The translations under genes and the position numbers were made by a program. Shown piece by piece: positions 43,766 to 53,494 of a DNA stretch of 64,000 bases. The stretch spans positions 488,684 through 552,683 of the forward strand of contig NZ_KK853997.1 of the NCBI RefSeq assembly GCF_000696185.1, written 5' to 3'. The notes beneath the pieces were generated by a model, which saw only the letters and a program-made list of their open reading frames with translations, was not told the origin of the DNA and did no database searches. Source of the DNA: Kitasatospora cheerisanensis KCTC 2395. GTDB lineage: Bacteria; Actinomycetota; Actinomycetes; Streptomycetales; Streptomycetaceae. Each line of letters starts with the position of its first letter. Positions within the stretch are counted from its first letter, which is position 1.

Positions 43766-44727
43766 ACCCGCACCTGGCCGCCCTGGTCGGCACCGTGCCG
43801 CCCGGGTCGGCCGTCACCCTCGCCGTCGCCCGACCGGGCGGCGGCGAGGTGCTGTGCCACGGCCGGACGGCGGGCGACTCCGGCGAGCCGGTGACGCCGG
43901 ACACCGGCTTCGAACTCGGCTCGGTGAGCAAGACGTTCACGGCGCTGCTGCTGGCGGAGCTGGCCGCCCGGGGCGAGGTCCGCCTCCGGGACACCGTGAC
44001 GGTCTCCGGGGTGCCGCTCAGCCTGCTGCACCTGGCGACCCACACCTCGGGGCTGCCCCGGGTGCCGCCGGGGCTGCGCCGGTCGGCGCTGCCCGCCTGG
44101 TTCAGCAACCCGTACGCGGCGTTCTCCGCCGAGGAGTTGGACCGGGCGCTGGAGCGGACCCGGCTGCGGTTCCCGCCCGGGAGCCGGGTGCAGTACTCGA
44201 ACTTCGGGGTGGGGCTGCTCGGCCGGGTGCTGGCCGAGAGGTCCGGGGGCGGCTACCCGGGGCTGCTCGCGGAGCGCGTGGCGGGGCCGCTGGGGCTGAC
44301 CGGGACGGGGTGCGAGCCGGGCGCCGCGGTCGGGTACTTCCGCGGGCGGGCTCTGCCGCCGTGGCGGATCCCGGCGCTGCCCGGGGCGGGGGCCGTCCGC
44401 TCCAGCGGCCGTGACCTGCTGCGCTACCTGACGCTCCACCTCGACCCGGGCGGCGCGCCGACGCCGGGGCTGGCGGCGGCGCTGCGCGACGTCCAGCGGC
44501 CGCGGCTGGTGAAGCCGCGCTCGGCGGACCGGCTGTGCCTGGTGTGGAACCTGCGGCCACTGCCCGACGGGGACGTGCTGTTCCACTCGGGCGGCACCCG
44601 GGGCTTCACCGCGTTCGTGGGGTTCTGTCCGCGGCGGGGCACCGCGCTGGCGGCGCTGACCAACTCCGGGCCCCGCTTCAACAGCCGGTTCATCCAGACC
44701 GGGTACCGGGTCTTCCGGGGGCTGTGA
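43762..44727 (+). CDS. Serine hydrolase, beta-lactamase class C / PBP4* family
   Basis: 321 aa. The three motifs are intact: SVSK (SxxK nucleophile), YSN (VQYSNFGVG) and HSG (LFHSGGTRG). The rest follows the family (LLHLATHTSGLPRVPPG, ERVAGPLGLTGTGCEPG). No signal peptide is visible, so it probably acts in the cytoplasm, unlike true beta-lactamases. In an operon with a small peptide it may be a peptidase, transacylase or esterase in peptide maturation. GTG 43762 overlaps the preceding TGA. Confidence 0.88.
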   Translation: MNPHLAALVGTVPPGSAVTLAVARPGGGEVLCHGRTAGDSGEPVTPDTGFELGSVSKTFTALLLAELAARGEVRLRDTVTVSGVPLSLLHLATHTSGLPRVPPGLRRSALPAWFSNPYAAFSAEELDRALERTRLRFPPGSRVQYSNFGVGLLGRVLAERSGGGYPGLLAERVAGPLGLTGTGCEPGAAVGYFRGRALPPWRIPALPGAGAVRSSGRDLLRYLTLHLDPGGAPTPGLAAALRDVQRPRLVKPRSADRLCLVWNLRPLPDGDVLFHSGGTRGFTAFVGFCPRRGTALAALTNSGPRFNSRFIQTGYRVFRGL

Positions 44728-44732
44728 CGGCG

Positions 44733-44767
44733 GCGGGCCGCCGGCGCTGGGTGCGCCGGCGGCCCGC
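44733..44767. terminator. Bidirectional hairpin terminator
   Basis: Perfect 14-bp arms GCGGGCCGCCGGCG (44733-44746) and CGCCGGCGGCCCGC (44754-44767) with a CTGGGTG loop, between the convergent serine hydrolase and surface-protein genes. Confidence 0.8.
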
Positions 44768-44790
44768 TGTCGTGCTGTCGTGCTGTCGTG
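44767..44790. repeat. 8-bp tandem repeat, three copies
   Basis: CTGTCGTG is repeated exactly three times and partly a fourth time, just after the terminator and before the stop codon of the surface-protein gene. Non-coding. Confidence 0.7.
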
Positions 44791-44797
44791 CTGTCCG

Positions 44798-47700
44798 TCA
44801 GGCGGAGAACCAGCCGGTCAGGTCGGCGGTGACGTTGACGCTGCCGGTGGAGTTGTACAGCGTGACGCGGCCGTCGACGACCGGCACCACGACCGGGTTG
44901 GAGACCGTCCCGCCCGGGGTGTAGTTGACCGAGGACACGCCGGGGCGGTTCGTCCCGTGCGGGTACGCGGTCAGGTAGCCGGTCGCGGTCGGGTCGGTGA
45001 CCGTCAGGTTCAGCACCACGGCGGTGGCGCCGTACGGCACTCCGCCGACGCCGTTGACCTGGAAGGACACGATGCCGTCCGGGCCGACGACGCCCTGGCG
45101 GGCGCCGGTGCCGTTGCGGGTGTCGAGCAGCCGCAGCGGGGTGGCGGACGCGTAGGTGCTGGTGCCGGCGGCGGAGTAGTAGCCGGTGACGTCGGCGACC
45201 AGGTCCACCGTTCCGGCGCTGTTGCGCAGGTCGACCTTGCCGTTCACCACCGGGACGGTCACCAGGTTGGCGACGGTCCGGCCGGGGGTGAAGTTGAGGT
45301 TCGAGGTGGCCGGCGGCTGCTGGCCGTCGGGGTAGGCGGTGATCCAGCCGGTGGCCGTCGGGGAGACCGCGGTCACGTTCATCACCACGGCGGTGACGCC
45401 GTCGGCCGGGACGCCCTTGACGCCCGCGACCTGGAGGCTGACGGTGCCGCCCGCGCCGATGCGGGCCTTGGGGCGCCGGTGCCGTCCCGGGTGTCCAGGA
45501 ACCGGGCCGGGGCGACCGGGGTGAGCGCGGAGCCCTGGTCGGCGGCGTCGGTGTAGTAGCCGGCGACGTCGGCGACCAGGTCGACCGTGCCGGTGCTGTT
45601 GCGCAGGTCGACCTTGCCGTCGGCGACCGGGACCGTGACCTGGGCGGGCACGGTGCGGTGGGCGGCGAAGGACAGGCTCGGCAGGTCGGGGGCGGTCTGC
45701 CCGCCCGGGTACGCGGTGACCTGGCCGTTCTCGCTCGGGTCGACGGCGGTCAGGTTCATCACCACGGCGGTGACGCCGCCGGCCGGGACGCCCTTGACGC
45801 CCGCGACCTGGAGGCTGACGGTGCCGCCCGCGCCGATGCGGGCCTTGGGGGCGCCGGTGCCGTCCCGGGTGTCCAGGAACCGGGCCGCGGTGAGCGGCAC
45901 GAACCGGGACTTGACGGGGGTGTCCGCCGCGGTGACCTCGAAGGCCTTCGGCAGGTAGCCCGGGGAGGGCTGGCCGGAGGTGTAGCCGATGCCGTCGAGC
46001 ACCAGGTCGTAGCTGCCCGGGGTCAGGCCGCGGGTGTCGACGAGCACGTGCAGCTCGGTGCCGTCGGCGTTCACGGACTGCGGGTAGACCAGCTTCTGGT
46101 AGGCCGGCGCCAGCTCGATCTTGCTGCCGATCGAGAGGCCGGTGCCGTGGATGACGGCGGGCACCAGGGTCTCCGCCCGGCCGGTGGCCGGGGTGATGGA
46201 CTTCGGGAGGCCGTACGCGTGCGTCGGGTTCCCGGGCAGGCCCTGGAGGGTGTACTCGATCGGGGTGGCGATCTTGTTCGGGCTGAGCATCAGCAGGGCC
46301 CGGCCGGCGGTGGAGCCCCAGTTGGAGCAGGCCGCGCCGAACTGGCCGTAGGACTGCATGCACTGGAAGCGCGTGCTGGAGGCGCCCCACTCGTCCGGGC
46401 CGGCGAAGGTGAACCACGGAATGTCCGCGCCGGTGTTGCTGGAGCTGCCGCCGATGGTGAAGCCCTGGCTCGGGTTCACGTCGATGACGCCGCAGTAGGC
46501 GGGGGCGGACTCGGTGAGCACGCCGCTGTGCTGCGGGAAGCCGTTCGCCGAGAGCACGTTGGACGCGCACTCCGGGGCCCAGCCGTCCGCGCCGCCGACC
46601 TTCCAGACGTCGACGTTGGCGTGGATCGGCGCGTCCTTGTAGCCGGACGCGACGACCACGGCCACGTACGAGGTCGAGCCGCTCACCTGGCAGCCGACGC
46701 CCCACTGGGTGCACTGGATCGTGCCGTCGGCGTTCACCGCCATCAGCAGGGTGGACGGGTCGTAGCGACTGCCGACGGTGCGGCTGCTCAGCCAGAGCTT
46801 GTCGGTGGCCGCGCCGCCGACCCGCACGCAGCGGGCGTCCAGCGCCGAGGTGAAGTCGAACGAGGTGGACGGGCTGCCGACCTTGGTGTCGGTGCGGGTG
46901 GTGCACTGGGCGCTGGGCGAGATGTCGCGGCGCACCAGGTGGTAGGTGTCCGGGCGGCCGGTGCCGACCAGCATCGCCGTGTACGGGGCGCCCGGGGCCA
47001 GCTTGCAGGTGGTGGTGGAGCTGCCCATGGTCGAACAGGCGGTGTTGCCCGCACCGTCGTTGACGTAGACGGCGGCGTTCACCTGGTTCAGGTTGTTGGC
47101 GTAGTCCAGCATCTCGGCGGGCGCGTGCCCGGCGGCCGGGATGCTGAGGCAGCGCTGCTGGTCGGTCGCGGTCAGCGTGACCTCGGCGCCCCAGTCGCCG
47201 CCGAAGCCGGACTGCGGCCAGGCGGTGCAGCCGGCGGCGTTGTCGGTCCGGTGGATCACCAGGGCGTACGCCTTGTCGGGCGTGCCGGTGACGGCGGCCC
47301 GGAACGGGGCGGTGCCGGTCAGCTTGCAGACCGTGTAGGTGTAGCCGCCGTTGTCGCACTGCTTGGCGCCGTTGGCGTCGTCGATCTCGACGGCGACCGG
47401 GGAGCCGTCGGCGGGGGTCTGGTTGAGCAGGTACAGGCCCTTGCCGGAAGCGGTCGACAGGGTCAGGCAGCGGAGCTGCCCGGCCGCGCCGTAGGTGCCG
47501 GTGACGGCGCCGGAGGCGAGGCCGTCGTCGGCGGTGGCGGTGCAGCCGCGGGTCTCGGTGGCGGAGCGCAGCGAGATCCCGAACGCGCCGACGTCGCCGT
47601 AGTTGCCGTCCACCGCCCAGGTGTGGTCGCCGGCGGTCAGCGTGCAGTCGCCGCTCTGGCAGCCCTCCTGGACGCCGTCCGTCCCGAACAGGCGGCCGGG

Positions 47701-48771
47701 CAGGTACGCGCCGGTGGCGCTCAGCGGGCCGTAGAGGTGGCGGCCGGCGGCGGGCACCCGCAGGGTGCGGCAGCGCGCGGTGGAGGTCAGGTCGGGGGCG
47801 TCGCCGTAGGCCTGCGGCTGGACGAGCTCGCAGCCCTCGGGCCGGGAGAGCCGGGCCGCGGAGAAGGTGTAGTCGACGGCCTGGCCGGAGACCTGCTGGA
47901 CCGTCACCCGGTACGGAGCGGTGCCGGTCAGCGTGCAGTCGAGGCCGCGGCTGGTGTCGTTGGTGTACGAGTCGCAGATCCGCTTGCCCGCGCCGTCGTA
48001 GACGGTCCAGGTGGCGGTGTACGACGGCCCGTAGCTGCGCATGACGTCGCCGGCGGCGAGGTCGGTGGTGTAGCAGTCGCCGACCGAGCCGGTGGGCAGC
48101 GAGGCGGTGAAGCGCTTGGCGGTGCCGAGCTTGCTGTCCTCGCCGGCCAGCGTCGTGCAGGCGGTGGTGGACAGCAGCGGCCGGTAGGCGACGGACACCG
48201 CGTTGTCGCTGTAGGAGTTGTTGCGCAGGCTCAGCGTGTACGTGCCGGCCGCTCCGGTGGCGCAGCGGAGCGCGCCGGGGCTGTAGCTGATCACCCGTTC
48301 GCAGGCGACGGCGGAGCCGTCGGGCGCGGTGAGCGTCGGGTAGAGGTCGTACTGCTGGGCCGCCAGCACCTGGAACAGCGCGAGGTCGTGGTCCTGGCTC
48401 AGCGTCAGGGTGAGGTTCGCGGTGGCGTTGTACGCCACCGTGCAGGTGACGGGCGCCTGCGGGTCGAGCGCGGCCGGGCAGGCGCCCGCCGGGTCGGACT
48501 CCTGCAGGGCCTTGGCGGCCGCCTTGTGCTCGGCCTCCGGGTCGGCCTTGGGCGCGGCCTGCGGCTCCGCCTTGGCCGTCTTCGGGGCGGACGCGGCGGG
48601 TGTCTGCGGCGCTCCGGCCGCGGGCTTGGCGTCGGCCTCGGTACCGGCCGGGCCGCCGGCGGCCGCGAAGGCGGTGCCGGACTGGGCGACCAGCGAGGTG
48701 AGCAGCAGCGCCCCTGCGGCGAACACCCCGACGGAACGCTTGGATCTGCCGACGAACGGCAGCGGTCTCAT
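44798..48771 (-). pseudogene. Large exported repeat protein (1,324 aa), one frameshift (likely sequence error)
   Basis: ATG 48771 follows GGGGGG. A signal peptide (RSVGVFAAGALLLTSLVAQS) precedes an Ala/Pro/Lys linker, then about 800 residues of Cys-rich beta repeats (TLSQDHDLALFQVLAAQQYD; CRTLRVPAAGRHLYGPLSAT), and three C-terminal modules of about 115 residues beginning FLDTRDGTGAP, the actinobacterial repeat ending in VDLVADVTGYYS. Module two is broken at the GGGG at 45470-45473, where the otherwise matching copy at 45847-45851 has GGGGG. Adding one G restores 1,325 codons. It has no catalytic motif and no sortase signal. It is likely a secreted or envelope-bound adhesive or sugar-binding protein. 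Confidence 0.8.
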
Positions 48772-49190
48772 CAAACCCCCCAAAGGTTCGAAAACGCCCA
48801 ACACCGGTGCTCGCCACCGGTGTTCGAGGCAGGCGGAGTCTAGCGGGCCGTACACACAGCATCGCCACCGATATTCGGACGTCCGGGCGGACGGGCGCCG
48901 CCCGGCCGCGGCGGCTGCGGAAGATGAGAAAGACAGGCGTCCTTTACCCCCGGGGTTCTGTGTATGGAGGAACCGTCACCTGGGGTGCCCCGGCGGTAAA
49001 GGGCGGGTCCAATCTCGGGCCCGGGCATTGTTGTTGACGGGACATCATCACTAGCGTCGTCCGCGGCTCACCTGTGCGATTCCCCCCGGCGCAGGAGCCT
49101 CGGCCCCCCAGTCATGCCGTCGCTCCCGCCTGCCCTGCCGCACGGTCGCGGGCCGCCCCGTTGTGCTCCCCCACCTCTGGAGGCAGTTCC
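48772..49190. other. Divergent promoter region of the repeat protein and the S53 protease
   Basis: About 420 bp. An A-rich stretch near 48920-48960 is the only low-G+C patch. I could not assign a promoter pair or operator with confidence, and no gene is seen. Confidence 0.4.
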
Positions 49191-50429
49191 TTGCGTACCC
49201 TCACCGCGCCCTCGCTGTTCAGCGCCGCGGCGCTGGCGCTCACCGCGTTCACCGGTCTCGCCGCCGCCGCGCCGGCGGACGCGCAGTCCACGCCCACCAC
49301 GTACAGCAAGAACGGCGTGTCCTGGGTGCGGGCGTGCGACACGCTCGCCAAGGGCGACACCATGGGCTGCCACGCGCTGAAGGTGACCAGCGTGGCGCAG
49401 CACGTCAACGCGCTGGGCGTGACCCCGAACGCCACCCCGTCCGGCTACGGCCCGGCGGACCTGCAGAGCGCGTACAACCTGCCCGCGAACGGCGGGGCGG
49501 GCGCGACCATCGCGATCGTCGACGCGTACAACGACCCGAACGCCGAGTCGGACCTGGCGGTCTACCGCGCGCAGTACGGGCTGCCGGCCTGCACCACCGC
49601 GAACGGCTGCTTCAAGAAGGTGAACCAGACCGGCGGCACCAAGATGCCGACCTCCAACTCCGGCTGGGCGGGCGAGATATCGCTCGACCTGGACATGGTC
49701 TCGGCGATCGCGCCGAACGCGCACATCATCCTGGTGGAGGCGACCAGCGCGACCATGGCGAACCTGGGCACCTCGGTCAACACGGCGGTCAGCCTGGGCG
49801 CGAAGTACGTGTCGAACAGCTACGGCGGCGGCGAGTCCTCCTCCGACACCAGCTACGACTCCTCGTACTTCAACCACCCGGGCGTGGCCATCACGGTCTC
49901 CTCGGGCGACGGCGCGTACGGCGTCGAGTACCCGGCCTCGTCGAAGTACGTGACGGCGGTCGGCGGCACCGCGCTGACCCGCAACTCCAGCGCCCGGGGC
50001 TGGGGCGAGTCGGTCTGGTACACCAACTCGACCGAGGGCGCGGGCTCCGGCTGCTCCGCGTACGACGCCAAGCCGACCTGGCAGAAGGACACCGGCTGCG
50101 CCAAGCGCACCGTCGCCGACGTCTCGGCGGTCGCCGACCCGGCGACCGGCGTGGCCGTGTACCAGACGTACGGCGGCAGCGGCTGGGCGGTGTACGGCGG
50201 CACCAGCGCCTCGTCGCCGATCATCGCGAGCGTCTACGCGCTGGCCGGGACGCCGTCCACCGGCTCCAGCCCGGCCTCGTTCCCGTACGCGCACACCGGT
50301 TCGCTGAACGACGTCACCTCGGGCTCGAACGGCAGCTGCTCGCCGAGCTACCTGTGCACCGCGGCCACCGGCTACGACGGCCCGACCGGGCTGGGCACCC
50401 CCAACGGCACGGCGGCCTTCGCGGGCTGA
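49191..50429 (+). CDS. Secreted S53-family (sedolisin/kumamolisin-like) serine peptidase
   Basis: 412 aa. TTG 49191 with GGAGG seven bases upstream is the likely start, giving a signal peptide (LFSAAALALTAFTGLAAAAP). The mature protease has the Glu/Asp pair of the S53 triad in GEISLDLDMVSAIAPNAHI and the Ser in YGGTSASSP, with the family's YVSNSYGGGESS and AYNDPNAESDLAVYR segments and four or more cysteines. It should cut proteins outside the cell, normally at acidic pH. The usual long N-terminal propeptide is reduced to about 45 residues. A strong terminator follows. Confidence 0.9.
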   Translation: MRTLTAPSLFSAAALALTAFTGLAAAAPADAQSTPTTYSKNGVSWVRACDTLAKGDTMGCHALKVTSVAQHVNALGVTPNATPSGYGPADLQSAYNLPANGGAGATIAIVDAYNDPNAESDLAVYRAQYGLPACTTANGCFKKVNQTGGTKMPTSNSGWAGEISLDLDMVSAIAPNAHIILVEATSATMANLGTSVNTAVSLGAKYVSNSYGGGESSSDTSYDSSYFNHPGVAITVSSGDGAYGVEYPASSKYVTAVGGTALTRNSSARGWGESVWYTNSTEGAGSGCSAYDAKPTWQKDTGCAKRTVADVSAVADPATGVAVYQTYGGSGWAVYGGTSASSPIIASVYALAGTPSTGSSPASFPYAHTGSLNDVTSGSNGSCSPSYLCTAATGYDGPTGLGTPNGTAAFAG

Positions 50430-50453
50430 CGGCCGATCAGCAGGAGCGGCGCC

Positions 50454-50502
50454 CGGAGGGCGGCGGCGCGCAGGGAGAACCCCTGTGCGCCGCCGCCCTC
50501 CG
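50454..50502. terminator. Long hairpin terminator between convergent genes
   Basis: A 22-bp stem (50454-50475 with 50481-50502, one G-U type mismatch) and an AGAAC loop lie between the S53 protease and the convergent RidA gene. Confidence 0.8.
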
Positions 50503-50534
50503 GCGTGTCCCGCCCGCCGACCGGCCGTCAGGGA

Positions 50535-50969
50535 TCAGGACGACGCGGGGCGGACCAGCCGCTCGTCGGGGATCACCGCGACGCCGAGGATCTCGATCAT
50601 CGCCTCGGGCTGCCACAGGGCGGTGGTGCCGATGCCGGCCATCGCCGGGTACACCGGGCCGGCGAGCTCGCGCCAGACCTCGCCGATCTCCTTGCCGTGC
50701 GCCTGGTAGTCGGGGATGTCGGTGAGGTAGAGGGTGATGCTCACCAGGTCCTCCGGGCGGCCGCCCGCTTCGGCGAGGGTGGCGAGGACGTTGGAGAACG
50801 CCTGCCGGAACTGCTCGACGATGCCGCCGGGGACGATCCGCATGTCCCGGTCGAGGGCGGTCTGCCCGCCGAGGTGCAGGGTGTTGCCGCTGAGGGTGCC
50901 GTGCGAGTAGCCGCGGGGCTGGGGCAGCGAGGCGGGGTTGACCGGTACGGGGGCCGAGTGGCTCGCCAT
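50535..50969 (-). CDS. RidA-family protein (enamine/imine deaminase type)
   Basis: 144 aa. It follows the RidA/YjgF fold with NTLHLGGQTALDRDM, GIVEQFRQAFSNVLATLAEA, VSITLYLTDIPDYQA and the late MIEILGVAVIPDERLV. The usual catalytic Arg of the C-terminal strand region (IEV.A..p) is replaced, so it may belong to a non-archetypal subgroup. It is divergent from the aromatic-degradation operon, where a RidA protein can hydrolyse reactive enamine intermediates, as in 2-aminobenzoyl-CoA breakdown. Confidence 0.9.
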   Translation of the reverse strand: MASHSAPVPVNPASLPQPRGYSHGTLSGNTLHLGGQTALDRDMRIVPGGIVEQFRQAFSNVLATLAEAGGRPEDLVSITLYLTDIPDYQAHGKEIGEVWRELAGPVYPAMAGIGTTALWQPEAMIEILGVAVIPDERLVRPASS

Positions 50970-51105
50970 GGCGGGTCTCCTGCGGGTCGGTTGCCGTCGG
51001 GGCCGCCACGGTAGCAGCTATTGACAGTCCTGTGACGGTCGCAGAACCATTGAGACACCGCGCCCGGCAGTGGACGACGCCGGCGCCGAGGCGGAGGTCC
51101 CACCC

Positions 51106-51912
51106 ATGCAGCTCGCAACGGTCGCTCTCCCGGACGGCGCCACCCGCGCCGCCGTGCTCCAGGACGGCGGGTGGCACGCGCTGCCGGCGCCCGACCTGTC
51201 GGCGTTCCTCCGCTCCGGAGAGCCGGTGCGCCCCGGCGCGGAGCTGCCCGGCGCCGTCCCGGTGCTGCCGCTGCCCACGCCCGCCAAGGTGCTCTGCTGC
51301 GGGCTGAACTACGCCGAGCACATCCGCGAGATGGGGCACGAACTCCCGTCCCACCCCACGCTGTTCGCGAAGTTCGCGGACACCCTGACCGGCCCGTCCG
51401 AGGACGTGGTGCTGCCGTCCGGCCTGCGGGTGGACTGGGAGGCGGAGCTCGCCGTGGTGGTCGGTGCGACGCTGCGGCGCGCCGACCGGGCGACGGCGCT
51501 GGCCGGGATCGCGGGCTACACGGTGGCCAACGACGTCTCGGTGCGGGACTGGCAGAACCGCACCTCGCAGTGGCTCCAGGGCAAGGCCTGGGACGGCTCC
51601 TGCCCGCTCGGCCCGGTGCTGGTCACCCCGGACGAGGTGGACCCGGCGGCCGGCCTGGAGGTGGTCTGCCGGGTCAACGGCGAGGAGGTGCAGCACGCGA
51701 GCACCAAGACGCTGGTCTTCGACCCGGCCGACCTGCTGGCGTACGTCTCCGCGTTCACCGTGCTGCGCCCGGGCGACGTGGTCCTCACCGGCACGCCCGG
51801 CGGCGTCGGCGCGGCCCGCGACCCGCAGCGTTTCCTGGCCGACGGCGACGTGCTGGAGACCTCGGTCTCCGGCATCGGCACCCTGCGCAACACGGTGCGC
51901 TTCACCGCCTGA
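51106..51912 (+). CDS. Fumarylacetoacetate hydrolase-family protein
   Basis: 268 aa. The FAH signature is intact: LCCGLNYAEHIREMGHELPS, then the metal ligands in DWEAELAVVVGA and GYTVANDVSVRDWQ, and VVLTGTPGGVGAARDP. Enzymes of this type cleave fumarylpyruvate, maleylpyruvate or related 1,3-diketo acids at the end of gentisate-type pathways. ATG 51106 follows GGAGG. A TTGACA hexamer at 51021 may be part of its promoter. It is first in an operon with cupin, thioesterase, ligase and hydroxylase genes. Confidence 0.9.
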   Translation: MQLATVALPDGATRAAVLQDGGWHALPAPDLSAFLRSGEPVRPGAELPGAVPVLPLPTPAKVLCCGLNYAEHIREMGHELPSHPTLFAKFADTLTGPSEDVVLPSGLRVDWEAELAVVVGATLRRADRATALAGIAGYTVANDVSVRDWQNRTSQWLQGKAWDGSCPLGPVLVTPDEVDPAAGLEVVCRVNGEEVQHASTKTLVFDPADLLAYVSAFTVLRPGDVVLTGTPGGVGAARDPQRFLADGDVLETSVSGIGTLRNTVRFTA

Positions 51913-52064
51913 ACCCGACCGGGCCGGGCCGGACCCGACCGGGCGCAGCCGAACCGGACGGGCCGACCCCGGCGAGCCGCGCGCGCCGGGCGGCCCGGAA
52001 GAGCCGACGATCCATCAGAACAGAACCTCTCGAACCGCCCCCCAGCCACGACGAGGAGCTTTCC

Positions 52065-52568
52065 ATGGACCCCACCCCCGGCAACTCCCCCGACTACCGC
52101 TCGTACCTCCTGGAGGGCGACAACTCGGCGTACGCCACCGGGAGCGGCCTGGTGGTCCCGGTGGTGACCCGGGCCGGCGCCGAGCCGGGCGACACCGGGC
52201 AGTCGGCCGGGGCGACCCGGATCTCGGGCATCAGCATCCAGCACACCCCGGCCACCCGGCTGTGGTTCGGCAAGGTCGGCAACGAGCCCGGCTACCGCTC
52301 GGTGCCGCACCACCACGGCGAGGCGGAGACCGGCGGGTACGTGCTGTCCGGGCGGGGCCGGATCTACTTCGGCGCGCGGTTCGCCGACTACCTGGACCTG
52401 TCCGAGGGCGACTGGGTGTTCGTCCCGCCGTTCCTGCCGCACGTGGAGTGCAACCTCGACCGGAACCGGCCGCTGACCTGGATGACCACCCGCACCCCGG
52501 AGAACATCGTGGTCAACCTGCCCGAGGTGCCGGACGCCGAGCTGCCCGACTGGCTGGACCGGCCCTGA
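52065..52568 (+). CDS. Single-domain cupin, candidate ring-cleavage dioxygenase
   Basis: 167 aa. Cupin motif 1 is PHHHGEAETGGYVLSGRGRI (two His and one Glu ligands) and motif 2 GDWVFVPPFLPHVECN (third His), so a metal site is complete. True gentisate 1,2-dioxygenases are bicupins about twice this long, so this could be a small dioxygenase or an accessory protein. Its TGA overlaps the thioesterase ATG. ATG 52065 has GAGGAG six bases upstream. Confidence 0.88.
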   Translation: MDPTPGNSPDYRSYLLEGDNSAYATGSGLVVPVVTRAGAEPGDTGQSAGATRISGISIQHTPATRLWFGKVGNEPGYRSVPHHHGEAETGGYVLSGRGRIYFGARFADYLDLSEGDWVFVPPFLPHVECNLDRNRPLTWMTTRTPENIVVNLPEVPDAELPDWLDRP

Positions 52569-53494
52569 TGGCCGACACCACCTCGGAGTTCTTCGCCGCC
52601 GCGGTCGCCCTGGAGCCGGTCGCCCCCGAGCACTTCGACCTGGCGTTCACCGCGGTCACCCAGCCCTGCCCGTGGCCGAAGGCGTACGGCGGCGACCTGG
52701 TCGCGCAGGCGGCGGCCGCCGCCATGCGTTCGGTCGGGGACGGCAAGGCCCTGCACTCGATGCACTCGTACTTCATGCGCCCGGCCGAGATCGGCGAACC
52801 GGTGCGCCACGAGGTGGAGTTGCTGCGCGACGGCCGCGGCTACGCGACCCGGCAGGTGCGCGCCTACCAGCGCGGCAAGGCGCTGTACGTGTGCCTGGCG
52901 AACTTCGCGGCGGGCGAGCCCGGCGGCCGGTACGCCGCCGCGCTGCCCGATCCGTACGCCGACGGCCTGCCGGGGCCGGAGGAACTGCCCGGCTCCGCCG
53001 CGTACTTGGCGGACCGCGAGGGCGGCACCATGACCGGCGCGTCCAAGGAGTACTGGTCGGCGGGGCGCAGCTTCGACCTGCGGCACGTGCCGGGTCCGCT
53101 GTACCTGGACGTCGAGGGCGGGCGGGCGCCGCACCAGGCGGTGTGGGTGCGGCCGTTCGACGCGCTGCGGCCGGTGGAGGGGCTGAGCGAGGCGCAGCGG
53201 GACGCGGCGGCGCTGGCGTACGTGTGCGACTACACGATCCTGGAGCCGGTGCTGCGGGTGCTGGGGCTGGCGTGGGCGCGGCCGGGGCTGGTGACGGCGA
53301 GTCTGGACCACGCGATGTGGTTCCACCGTCCGCCGGGGCCGGGCGAGTTGGACGGCTGGCTGCTGTACGCGCAGCGGGCGGTGGCGGCGGAGTCGGGGCG
53401 GGGCCTCGGCGAGGGGCGGTTCTTCACGCCGGACGGGGTGCACCTGGCGACGGTGCTCCAGGAGGGCATGATCCGCGAGGGGGCGGGGAGATGA
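52568..53494 (+). CDS. Acyl-CoA thioesterase (TesB-like double hotdog)
   Basis: 308 aa. It contains both hotdog halves: FTAVTQPCPWPKAYGGDLVA with LHSMHSYFMRPAEIGEPVRH, and YVCDYTILEPVL with TASLDHAMWFHRPPGPGELD, carrying the Asp of the Asp/Gln/Thr-Ser catalytic set, and a late YAQRAV. In this operon it should release free gentisate (or the hydroxylated acid) from its CoA thioester. Start and stop overlap neighbours by one and four bases. Confidence 0.9.
   Translation: MADTTSEFFAAAVALEPVAPEHFDLAFTAVTQPCPWPKAYGGDLVAQAAAAAMRSVGDGKALHSMHSYFMRPAEIGEPVRHEVELLRDGRGYATRQVRAYQRGKALYVCLANFAAGEPGGRYAAALPDPYADGLPGPEELPGSAAYLADREGGTMTGASKEYWSAGRSFDLRHVPGPLYLDVEGGRAPHQAVWVRPFDALRPVEGLSEAQRDAAALAYVCDYTILEPVLRVLGLAWARPGLVTASLDHAMWFHRPPGPGELDGWLLYAQRAVAAESGRGLGEGRFFTPDGVHLATVLQEGMIREGAGR

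Noticed and set aside
41926..44727. A known RiPP class (lanthipeptide, lasso peptide, thiopeptide)
   Set aside because: There is no LanB/LanM/LanC, asparagine-synthetase-like cyclase, RRE-type protein, YcaO or radical SAM gene nearby, and the peptide has no Cys/Ser-rich core.
44767..44790. CRISPR or other spaced repeat array
   Set aside because: The 8-bp units are directly tandem without spacers, and no cas gene exists in the window.
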